NCBI RefSeq assembly: GCF_000473895.1
Contig: NZ_ASSJ01000005.1
Coordinates: 1 to 43,629, forward strand
Direction of reading: 5' to 3'
Length of the DNA: 43,629 bases
Origin: Rubidibacter lacunae KORDI 51-2
Lineage (GTDB): Bacteria > Cyanobacteriota > Cyanobacteriia > Cyanobacteriales > Rubidibacteraceae
The notes under the pieces were generated by a model. The model ran no database searches and was not told the DNA's origin. It saw nothing but the letters and a program-made list of their open reading frames with translations. Made by a program: the position numbers and the translations under genes. Positions 36,944 through 43,629 of this stretch are shown here, piece by piece (the stretch's first letter is position 1; every line of letters begins with the position of its first letter).

Positions 36944-38146
36944 TTACCCGCGTGATTTCTGCGACCAAACCCGCGTCGGCAAGCCCCAAATATAAATGAA
37001 GCCTTCTGCGGCCGCATGATCGAACTGGTCGTCCGCACCATAGGTTGCCAGATCGGGCGCATAGAGGGAGTTTTCGGAGCGACGACCGACGATGGCGATG
37101 CTACCCTTGAACAACTTGACGCGAACGATTCCCGTGACGCGCGCCTGGGTTTGTTGGATAAAGGCATGGAGTGCCTGCCGCAGCGGACTGAACCAAAGCC
37201 CTTCGTAGATCATCTCGCCGAAAGTTTGCTCGATGCCGCGCTTGTATCGAGTGACGTCGGCGGTTAGCGTCAGCCGTTCGAGGTCGCGGTGGGCATAGAT
37301 CAGCACCAGCAATGCCGGCGTCTCGTAGATTTCGCGCGATTTGATGCCGACCACGCGGTTTTCGATCGTGTCGATGCGGCCGATCCCGTGGGTGCCCGCC
37401 CGAACGTTTAGTCGCTCGATCAGTGCGATCGGGTCGAGAGCCTGCCCGTCCAGGGTCGTGGGAACGCCGCGTTCGAAACCGATCTCCACATAATCCGGCT
37501 CGTTCGGCGTATCGGCGATCGCGCGGGTCATCGCGTAGATTTCTTCCAAAGGCTCGGTCATCGGATCTTCGAGCGGACCGGCCTCGATGCTGCGCCCGAG
37601 CAGGTTGCGATCGATGCTGTAGGGCGAAGACTTCTTCACTGGCGCCGGAATCCCGAAGCGTTCGCCGTAGGCAATGGTCTCCTCCCGGCTCATGCCCCAT
37701 TCGCGGGCCGGAGCCAGGACGGTTAAGTTCGGATTGAGGGCCGCGATCGCCAGATCGAAGCGCACCTGATCGTTCCCCTTTGCCGTGCAACCGTGGGCAA
37801 CGGCATCGGCTCCGTACTTCGCCGCCGCTTCGACGAGGAGTTTAGCAATGAGCGGTCGTGCTAGCGCTGTCGACAGAGGATAGCAATCTTCGTAAAGAGC
37901 ATTAGCTTGGATGGCTGGAAACGCATAGTCCGTCACGAATTCTGCTCGCGCGTCCTCGACCAAGGATACCAATGCTCCAGACTTGAGAGCCTTCTCCTTA
38001 ACCGGACCCAGTTCTTCGCCCTGACCGAGATCGGCCGCAAGCGTAATGACTTCTTTGATACCCCATTCCGCTTTCAGATAGGGAATACAGACGGACGTAT
38101 CCACGCCGCCAGAATAGGCAAGTACGACTTTTTCTGCGCGACCCAT
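36944..38146 (-). CDS. argG: Argininosuccinate synthase
   Basis: Encodes 400 residues, the usual length. It joins citrulline and aspartate with ATP in arginine synthesis. The N-terminal PP-loop [10 protein letters not shown] is at 10-19. Other family motifs include [28 protein letters not shown] and [12 protein letters not shown]. The C-terminus ends [13 protein letters not shown]. It is a single gene; the next gene in the same direction, the repeat-rich membrane protein, ends 105 bases upstream. Confidence 0.97.
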   Translation of the reverse strand: MGRAEKVVLAYSGGVDTSVCIPYLKAEWGIKEVITLAADLGQGEELGPVKEKALKSGALVSLVEDARAEFVTDYAFPAIQANALYEDCYPLSTALARPLIAKLLVEAAAKYGADAVAHGCTAKGNDQVRFDLAIAALNPNLTVLAPAREWGMSREETIAYGERFGIPAPVKKSSPYSIDRNLLGRSIEAGPLEDPMTEPLEEIYAMTRAIADTPNEPDYVEIGFERGVPTTLDGQALDPIALIERLNVRAGTHGIGRIDTIENRVVGIKSREIYETPALLVLIYAHRDLERLTLTADVTRYKRGIEQTFGEMIYEGLWFSPLRQALHAFIQQTQARVTGIVRVKLFKGSIAIVGRRSENSLYAPDLATYGADDQFDHAAAEGFIYIWGLPTRVWSQKSRG

Positions 38147-38250
38147 GCTCGCTCGACCCTATACAACACGTGCAAAACATCAAGTCGCTATTGTACCGGC
38201 TCGCGCGCGTCGGGCAGCGATCGCGGCGAACGCGTTTGCTCGTTGTTCTC

Positions 38251-40380
38251 TCAGAACAGCGGAGCTGAATTGGTGAATGGCGCACTGTCGGCAGGAGGCA
38301 GAACTTCGGCTTCGATCGCCGCCGAACCATCACCATTCGATGCGCCTTCATTTGCAGGAAGAGCTGGCTCGGGTATTGAGGTATCGACGCGATCGGCGGA
38401 CGGTGCAGCAGCATCCACGGCGCTATCCCTGGCATCCGGTTCGGATACCAGCGGTTCTGGGCGCAGGCGGGTTTGCCACTCAGCGATGCGTACTTGGGCG
38501 GCACTGCCTAGGCGACTATTTGCCGGAATCAACTCGGCAATTCGAATCGCACCAGCCGGATCCCGATCGGCAGTCCGCGTGGCAATGCCCAACAAGCGCT
38601 CGCTCCAGCGCGCGATCGCGCGATCGCCTGCCCTGCGGGAGCTGGAAACGGTTGGGATTCGATCGGCCGTCTGGATGGCCGCTGCCAGCGCTTCTGGGCT
38701 GCCCGGCTCGGCTGTGCGGTAGGCGCGTTGGAGCAACTCTGCACCGCGCAATTGCGCGCGCCAGAGCGCGATCTTATTTTGTGCATCTGGGTAAAGCACG
38801 CGCCCGCGCCCGATCCGCTCGGCCGTCGCGACCGCCTCTTGGAGGCGCCCAGTGCTGGCAAGTGAGGTGGCGCGCGAGAGGATCGGCCGGTCTTCAGCTC
38901 GCTGGATGTTCGCCCGCCATTGCCGGACCCGCGTTTGGGCGTCGTCGTAGAGCGCGCGCTGGGCTCCAATCCGATTGGCAATAGCAATTGCCTCTTGCCA
39001 AGCTGGGATCGAGTTGCCTTGGGCGGCAAGGACGGCGCGGTTGAGCGTTGGCTGGTCTTGGATCGTTTGGATGTCGCGCGTCCAGTCGCCGATCGCTGCA
39101 CGCGCTTCCCGGTAGCGGGGATTGCGGCTGGGAATTTTATCGGCTTCGGCGATCGCACCCTGCAAGTCGGCGAGCGTCCCCGGTTCTGCCAGCTTGCGCG
39201 CGCGATTGAGGTGGCGGACGTCGACAATTTCCAGCTCCCAACGATCGATCAGTTGCTGGGCTTTGTAGTAGAGGGGGCGGTCTTCCCCGAGCAGTTGCGC
39301 GCGGGAGATCGCGACTTCGATGCCGGCGATCGTCCCGGTTGCGGCTTGCGTTCCGGCACGGGTTAGATCCAGCAAATCGCGAACTTGCTCGTCTAGGTCT
39401 AAGCTGTTTGGTACGGCAATGGTAATCTCGCGGACGACGGCCCAGTTACCCGCATCCATTTCCTGGCGGGCGAGTGCAAGCATGTTGTCGCCGATCCGCG
39501 CGATCAAAACCTGCGCTGCCTCGTAGCCAAAGCTGCCGGATTCTACCTCTTCGGCAAGGGCTAGCGCGGTTTTCAAGTCATCGAAATTGCCGCGCTCGAA
39601 CGCCGCCCGAGCTTTCTGGAGCTGTCGCGTCTCCAACCGCGCGCGCTGTATTTCCTTAACGAGCGCTTCATAGCGACGCCCGGACCAATAATCGTTGTCG
39701 ACTGACGCCAGCTTGACGACAGCGCCAAAAGCCCCGCTCCAGTCGAGCTCGAGTATGCGTTCTTGCACAATCTCTTGCAACGCTTCGCCTTCAGCCCAGA
39801 CCTCGCGCCAGCGATCGATCCGTTCGTCGGCGAGGTGTGCGGCGTCGAGGTCGTCAGGAATTGCCTGTGCTAACGCGATCGCCTCATCAAGCTTGCCGGT
39901 CTGGAACTTCGCTTCGCCGAGAACCAACAACTCCTCAGTCCACTCGGTAATGAACCGCTCGCCCTCGGCATGCATGGGGTGGTCGGCCGGCAGCCCGTTA
40001 ACAAGCGCAATGGCTTCTAATAAACCGTCCCGCGTGCGCGTTTCTGCCTTAGCCTGCGCGCAGTACAACCGCCGCGAGGCCGAAGCCAGCGGCCAGTAAA
40101 CTGAGGCGCAACTCTTGGACAGAGCTGGCAGATTCAGCAACATCGACGTCGCCGTGTAGCCGAGCCCACCAAAAACCAATACGAGTGCGACCATCCAAAA
40201 CTGCCAGCCCACCCAGCGTCCCCAGCCCCGACGCGGCGTGCCGCCGGGACGGTCGATTTCCGACGTAGCAGCCACCTCTGACGTGCCGATCGCTCCGCCC
40301 CGCTCGGCACCCAGCGACTCGTTCGATGCGACCGATCCGATCTGCGACTCGTCGTTCTTACCAACGCGATGTTCGGGCAC
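38251..40380 (-). CDS. Repeat-rich single-pass membrane protein of unknown function
   Basis: Encodes 709 residues. A disordered N-terminus (1-55) is followed by one membrane helix at about 58-82 (WQFWMVALVLVFGGLGYTA). The rest, about 90-640, is built from helical repeats of about 60-70 residues with a recurring pattern: Leu-X2-Ala at the start of each, a run like AIAIANRIGAQRALYDDAQT, then RVRQWRANIQ and a spacer. Examples are IPSRNPRYREARAAIGDW, RIGRGRVLYPDAQNKIALW and QLLGEDRPLYYKAQQLIDRW, so at least five repeats are clear. This looks like a TPR-like solenoid anchored in the membrane. A Pro/Glu/Ala/Ser-rich tail of about 70 residues ends the protein. The family is cyanobacterial, with no known role that I recognise. 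Confidence 0.8.
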   Translation of the reverse strand: MPEHRVGKNDESQIGSVASNESLGAERGGAIGTSEVAATSEIDRPGGTPRRGWGRWVGWQFWMVALVLVFGGLGYTATSMLLNLPALSKSCASVYWPLASASRRLYCAQAKAETRTRDGLLEAIALVNGLPADHPMHAEGERFITEWTEELLVLGEAKFQTGKLDEAIALAQAIPDDLDAAHLADERIDRWREVWAEGEALQEIVQERILELDWSGAFGAVVKLASVDNDYWSGRRYEALVKEIQRARLETRQLQKARAAFERGNFDDLKTALALAEEVESGSFGYEAAQVLIARIGDNMLALARQEMDAGNWAVVREITIAVPNSLDLDEQVRDLLDLTRAGTQAATGTIAGIEVAISRAQLLGEDRPLYYKAQQLIDRWELEIVDVRHLNRARKLAEPGTLADLQGAIAEADKIPSRNPRYREARAAIGDWTRDIQTIQDQPTLNRAVLAAQGNSIPAWQEAIAIANRIGAQRALYDDAQTRVRQWRANIQRAEDRPILSRATSLASTGRLQEAVATAERIGRGRVLYPDAQNKIALWRAQLRGAELLQRAYRTAEPGSPEALAAAIQTADRIPTVSSSRRAGDRAIARWSERLLGIATRTADRDPAGAIRIAELIPANSRLGSAAQVRIAEWQTRLRPEPLVSEPDARDSAVDAAAPSADRVDTSIPEPALPANEGASNGDGSAAIEAEVLPPADSAPFTNSAPLF

Positions 40381-40524
40381 GACTACCTCCTCCCACTGCT
40401 AGGCGCAATCGCCGCTCGCTCCACCGAGACGCGCGTCACGCATATTTCGCTCCCTGACGGTTTCCTTATCTCCTGGGTACAAGCATTGAAATCCTGCCAG
40501 AGCCCTAAGGCTATTTATCTGATG

Positions 40525-40569
40525 CTGTCAGTAGAACCTTTATCTTAATTAAGGCTGTCAGAAGAACCT
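40525..40569. repeat. Direct repeat CTGTCAGTAGAACCT / CTGTCAGAAGAACCT
   Basis: Two 15-base copies differ at one base and start 30 bases apart (40525 and 40555). The palindrome CTTAATTAAG lies between them. They are in the space between hslO and the repeat-rich membrane protein, about 145-190 bases upstream of the latter's ATG. A spacing near three helical turns fits a regulator binding on one face, but this is inference. Confidence 0.4.
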
Positions 40570-40647
40570 CGCTGCCGTCTGAACTTAGAAACGCCGCGAG
40601 ACTGTTCGATCGAAGAATCAACCAGCAGAATCATCGGCCGACAGCAA

Positions 40648-41544
40648 TTATAAGGATTTAGTTTGTATTTCCTCAACGAGCTGTGTCAGTTCGTCGGAAC
40701 TAGCACGGTAAACACTCGCGCAAAAGTGGCAAGTTGCCTCCGCTCCTTCATCTTGCTCGATCATGTCCTGGAGTTCGTCAACTCCAAGCAAGCGCAATGC
40801 ACCTAACATGCGATCGTGCGTGCAGCCGCAGTGGAAACGCACCATCTGCACGTCGGGGAAGATGTTTAGCCCCATGTCTCCGAGCAGTTCTTCGAAAATC
40901 TCATGCAGTGATTTCCCCGCACGCATCAGCGGCGTGAATCCCGTCAAGGCAGCCACCCGCCCTTCCAAGGTCTGGACTAAGTGCTCGTCGCTCGAGGCTT
41001 TAGGCAAGACCTGCAGTAGGATACCGCCGGATGCACTGACGCCCTCGGCACTGACAAATACACCGACAAGCAATGCCGAAGGCGTCTGCTCTGAGGTCGC
41101 CAAATAATTCGCCACGTCGTCGCCGATCTCCCCCGAGACTAGCTCGACCGTGCTGGAATACGGGTAGCCGTAACCCACGTCGCGGACAACGTAAAGGAAA
41201 CCTTCGCCGATTGCGCCGCCTACATCGAGCTTGCCGAGAGCATTGGGGGGCAATTCTACCGTGGGATTATCGACGTAGCCGCGAACTGTACCGTCGGCAC
41301 CCGCATCGACAAGCAATCCGCCTAGCGCACCCGAACCGCGAATGCGGAGATTGACCCGTGCCTGAGATTGCTTCATGTTAGAAGCCAGCAACAACCCGGC
41401 TGTCATTGCTCGCCCAAGCGCTGCCGTGGCAACGTAGGACAGCCTGTGAAGTTGACGTGCGGTTTCGGTCAAGTTCGTCGTTGTTGCTGCAACCGCGCGG
41501 ATACCGCCATCCGCTGCCGTCGCGCGTAGGAGCCGATCGCTCAT
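40648..41544 (-). CDS. hslO: Hsp33 redox-regulated chaperone
   Basis: Encodes 298 residues from the ATG at 41544 (MSDRLLRATAADGGIRA), the family-typical start; the frame is open to 41658 but the extra 38 residues are not Hsp33-like. Hsp33 is a cytoplasmic holdase turned on by oxidation. The zinc-binding redox switch is complete: Cys239 and Cys241 (HCGC) and Cys272 and Cys275 (CHFC), in the C-X-C...C-X2-C pattern. The core includes GYVDNPTVELPP and GEIGDDVANYLATSEQTPSA. It stands alone. Confidence 0.96.
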   Translation of the reverse strand: MSDRLLRATAADGGIRAVAATTTNLTETARQLHRLSYVATAALGRAMTAGLLLASNMKQSQARVNLRIRGSGALGGLLVDAGADGTVRGYVDNPTVELPPNALGKLDVGGAIGEGFLYVVRDVGYGYPYSSTVELVSGEIGDDVANYLATSEQTPSALLVGVFVSAEGVSASGGILLQVLPKASSDEHLVQTLEGRVAALTGFTPLMRAGKSLHEIFEELLGDMGLNIFPDVQMVRFHCGCTHDRMLGALRLLGVDELQDMIEQDEGAEATCHFCASVYRASSDELTQLVEEIQTKSL

Positions 41545-41872
41545 GAATGAATCCCTTACATTTCTTAACGCGCCTTCCCACTTGCCTATTGTAAGAGGGA
41601 CGACAAACCCGCTAGATCCCGGTGGTAACGGATTGCCAGTTATCCACCCTGTAGACAAACGTCAGGACGATCGCGAATTTGCGGCGGCGATCGCGCAACT
41701 ATGGTTCGCGCTTGAAATCGCAGCGGCACGTCGACAAAGCTCGATCCAGATGCGGAGCTGGGGCGGATCGCCAGCACAAGGCTCGGTGGGAGAGATCCGA
41801 ATCGACTTGCCAGCAAAAATTTCAGAAAATCGGATAATTTAGAAGGCACAATCTAGTCGATATGGCACATCG
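41545..41872. other. Intergenic stretch between hslO and ureG
   Basis: Holds the promoters for the divergent genes hslO and ureG. A plus-strand frame over 41543-41842 has no recognisable product and overlaps the hslO start region. No site was assigned. Confidence 0.35.
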
Positions 41873-42469
41873 ATGAGCGCACTGCGAGTTGGAATTGCAG
41901 GTCCAGTTGGTTCGGGAAAGACGGCGCTAGTCGAAGCGCTTTGCAAACGCCTCCGGGATCGCTACGAAATTGCCGTCGTCACGAACGACATTTATACCCA
42001 GGAAGACGCGCAGTTCCTAACGCGGGCCCGTGCTTTGGAACAAGGGCGCATTCGCGGTGTCGAAACCGGCGGCTGCCCCCACACGGCGATTCGCGAAGAT
42101 GCGTCTCTGAACCTGGGGGCGATCGCCGAACTGGAAGCAACATTTCCCTCGCTGGATCTGGTTTTACTCGAGAGCGGCGGCGACAATCTCGCGGCGACGT
42201 TTAGTCCAGAGTTGGTAGACCTCACGATTTACGCGATCGACGTGTCTGCTGGCGACAAAATTCCGCGCAAAGGCGGCCCTGGTATCACTAAATCCGATTT
42301 ACTCGTCATCAATAAGATCGATCTCGCTCCCTACGTCGGTGCCGACTTACAGGTGATGGAGCGCGATGCCAAGCGGATGCGCGGTGATAAGCCCTTCGTG
42401 TTTGCGAATCTCAAGACGCAGGAAGGGCTGGAGCCAATCATTGCCACGATCCTTCCACATTTGGACTGA
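41873..42469 (+). CDS. ureG: Urease accessory GTPase UreG
   Basis: Encodes 198 residues, typical length. UreG is the GTPase that, with UreE, UreF and UreH/D, delivers nickel to apo-urease. The P-loop GPVGSGKT is at 10-17, the conserved metal-binding Cys-Pro-His motif ([12 protein letters not shown]) has Cys68 and His70, and [15 protein letters not shown] and NKIDLAP complete the family signature. No other urease gene is in the window, so it is separated from ureABCDEF here, which is common in cyanobacteria. The start is just upstream of [10 protein letters not shown]. Confidence 0.96.
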   Translation: MSALRVGIAGPVGSGKTALVEALCKRLRDRYEIAVVTNDIYTQEDAQFLTRARALEQGRIRGVETGGCPHTAIREDASLNLGAIAELEATFPSLDLVLLESGGDNLAATFSPELVDLTIYAIDVSAGDKIPRKGGPGITKSDLLVINKIDLAPYVGADLQVMERDAKRMRGDKPFVFANLKTQEGLEPIIATILPHLD

Positions 42470-42599
42470 CGTTAATCAGGAAGCGCATCGTTTCCGACGA
42501 CGTGCGGTCCTTGACGTCATCCACGGTTGCCCTTCATTGTTGATATTGAGTGTGGCGGAGAAGTCGATTGCTCTTGTCTTATTGGGTATCAGAATTTAA

Positions 42600-42699
42600 T
42601 GGTACCTCGACAAATTGCGGGACTTTAGCGTATTGGCAGCTGAAATGCCCATGCTGCCCTGCCGACCTTCGGTCTTGAGCGAATTAATCGAGGAGCCCC
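42600..42699. repeat. Small MITE, copy 3 (diverged ends)
   Basis: About 100 bp: the left end reads TGGTACCTCGACAAATT and the right end AATTAATCGAGGAGCCC, with the same core as copies 1 and 2 (GCAGCTGAAATGCCC, GGTCTTGAGCGAATTAATCG). The right end lies three bases from the start of the IS5-type fragment. No target duplication remains, so its right flank was probably lost in a rearrangement. Confidence 0.8.
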
Positions 42700-42702
42700 C
42701 TT

Positions 42703-42807
42703 GAGGCTGTTTGAAAAGTTCAGAGCGGTATCAAAATACGCCAGCCATCTGACCATCAGGTGTACCATCGCAATCTGAATCATTGCCTCCGATGACTCCG
42801 GCAGAGG
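42703..42807 (-). mobile_element. IS5-family terminal remnant with transposase C-terminus
   Basis: Begins with the inverted-repeat end GAGGCTGTTTGAAAAGT. On the minus strand it translates LPESSEAMIQIAMVHLMVRW, then LAYFDTALNFSNSL, the C-terminal end of IS5-family (DDE) transposases. The rest of the element is gone; the match ends near 42807, within 65 bases of the start of the PPOX gene. The 16 end bases differ at two positions from the ends of the 132-bp MITE at 11904. Confidence 0.8.
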
Positions 42808-42871
42808 GGTGGACCCCAGTACAAGCGAGCAGCTGGCACGATGGAAACGCGGTGCATTCAGCTACAGTTCT

Positions 42872-43459
42872 ATGGCCCTAGCTCCTTGGCGATCTCCGAT
42901 CGCTCGCGCGCTGCATCGCAATCGTAGCGATGCCCACGCACGTTTTTTTCAACTCGCCACTGTCATGCCCGACGGTCGTCCGGCCAATCGGACAGTGGTA
43001 TTCCGCGGCTTCTTCCCAAATACCGACACGTTAGAGGTGGTTACGGACGCTCGCAGCGAGAAAGTCGCACAGATCGATCGGCAACCATGGGGGGAAGTGT
43101 GTTGGTATTTCACGAAGACGCGCGAGCAATTTCGGATTGCCGGGCGCTTGAAGTTCGTCAGCGCTGACGCTACAGACGCCGATCTTCAACGAGAACGCCA
43201 AGAACGCTGGTACGATCTCTCGGATAGCGCGCGCCTGCAGTTTATCTGGCCGCAACCAAAGGCAAGCCGAGACAGCGATCGCAACGCATTTTTCGTTAAG
43301 GCACCAGCAGCAAATACCAAACCGGCAAGCACATTCAACCTATTGCTCGTCGAACCCGTTGCGGTCGATTGGTTAGAGCTACGCGGAGACCCCCAAAATC
43401 GCACCTTGTTCCTACAGACGGACGACGGCAAGTGGTCTGTCAGGTCTGTCAATCCATAG
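42872..43459 (+). CDS. PPOX-type FMN-dependent flavoprotein (Npun_F5749-like)
   Basis: Encodes 195 residues from the ATG at 42872 (MALAPWRSPIARALHRNRSD). The frame is open further upstream to 42809, but that part overlaps the IS debris. It matches the pyridoxamine-phosphate-oxidase-like split-barrel fold: RFFQLATVMPDGRPANRTVV (strand plus FMN-contact region), SEKVAQIDRQPWGEVCWYF and the C-terminal half with VEPVAVDWLELRG. It resembles the cyanobacterial PPOX_FMN group. Substrate unknown; the fold suggests FMN binding and a redox reaction. It lies next to IS-derived DNA. Confidence 0.85.
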   Translation: MALAPWRSPIARALHRNRSDAHARFFQLATVMPDGRPANRTVVFRGFFPNTDTLEVVTDARSEKVAQIDRQPWGEVCWYFTKTREQFRIAGRLKFVSADATDADLQRERQERWYDLSDSARLQFIWPQPKASRDSDRNAFFVKAPAANTKPASTFNLLLVEPVAVDWLELRGDPQNRTLFLQTDDGKWSVRSVNP

Positions 43460-43629
43460 CAAAACCCCGCCTGCAAATCGCTACGACTCGGACGGATGGC
43501 ATCGGTAAAACTTTCGCAAGCTGCTCGGCAATTCCGACACGCTCGGCCCCGCCAAAGTGAGTGGATGAGTGCTGTTCTGTCTGCTTGCAGCCAGAGCTTG
43601 TTCAGACGGGAGCCACCGACTATTTGGGG

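Larger units (their letters stand above)
42470..42871. other. Mobile-element debris between ureG and the PPOX gene
   Basis: This stretch holds a MITE copy directly followed by an IS5-family terminal fragment. No gene was found outside these. Confidence 0.5.

Noticed and set aside
41543-41842. Plus-strand frame between hslO and ureG as a gene
   Set aside because: No recognisable sequence, overlaps the hslO start region, and no ribosome site.
42809-42871. Upstream extension of the PPOX frame
   Set aside because: It reads out of the IS5 debris and lacks a ribosome site; the fold begins at the ATG at 42872.
1-43629. CRISPR arrays, tRNA and rRNA genes
   Set aside because: No regularly spaced identical repeats, no cloverleaf with a CCA end or a T-loop GTTCGA in the right place, and no rRNA signature were found by reading.

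Overview
The window looks like chromosomal DNA of a cyanobacterium. The palindrome GCGATCGC (HIP1) is scattered through almost every gene, and the core genes are typically cyanobacterial: ntcA, ferredoxin-dependent sulfite reductase, an FdC2-like ferredoxin, a DUF3084 protein, a cyanobacterial PPOX flavoprotein and a CyRepA1-like replication protein. The coding DNA is moderately GC-rich. The species cannot be fixed from the sequence alone. No tRNA, rRNA or CRISPR array was seen.

Layout. 1-5.1 kb: a large membrane protein, a small conserved hypothetical, and sulfite reductase (sir) with an unusual C-terminal ribbon-helix-helix-like tail. 5.3-12.4 kb: a phosphate-scavenging region with two large proteins on the minus strand, a purple-acid-phosphatase-like enzyme and a secreted beta-propeller protein. 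They share nearly the same C-terminal calcium-binding-type module and the same terminator, and Pho-box-like repeats lie upstream. A decayed IS1 element lies between them. The second gene is broken by a 132-bp MITE that carries an in-frame stop. 13-20.3 kb: a TolB-like hypothetical, pepA, an overlapping DUF3084-amidase pair, and ntcA. 20.9-22.9 kb: acs. 22.9-26.3 kb: a decayed, more AT-rich, HIP1-poor stretch with an ISAs1-type transposase remnant split by a small MITE, a membrane protein, a pair of inverted repeats about 95 bp long, and a pseudogene with a bacterial PH-like domain. 26.3-31.0 kb: an Rpn-like protein, the FdC2-like ferredoxin and, divergently, the 1045-residue primase-helicase. 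31.4-34.9 kb: a small conserved protein, two peroxiredoxin-type proteins and rlmN. 35.2-43.6 kb: a propeller-transglutaminase fusion, argG, a repeat-rich membrane protein, hslO (Hsp33), ureG, an IS5-family remnant and a PPOX flavoprotein.

The most novel material is in the small mobile elements. One is a family of three copies of about 99 bp with GGGCACCTC ends; two copies have clear 4-bp target duplications (CTCA, TCCA). The other is the 132-bp element in the propeller gene, with 16-bp inverted ends and a 3-bp TAA duplication. Its ends match the IS5-family remnant 31 kb away, so it looks like an internally deleted derivative of that IS. Removing it together with one copy of the duplication restores a single open frame for the propeller protein.
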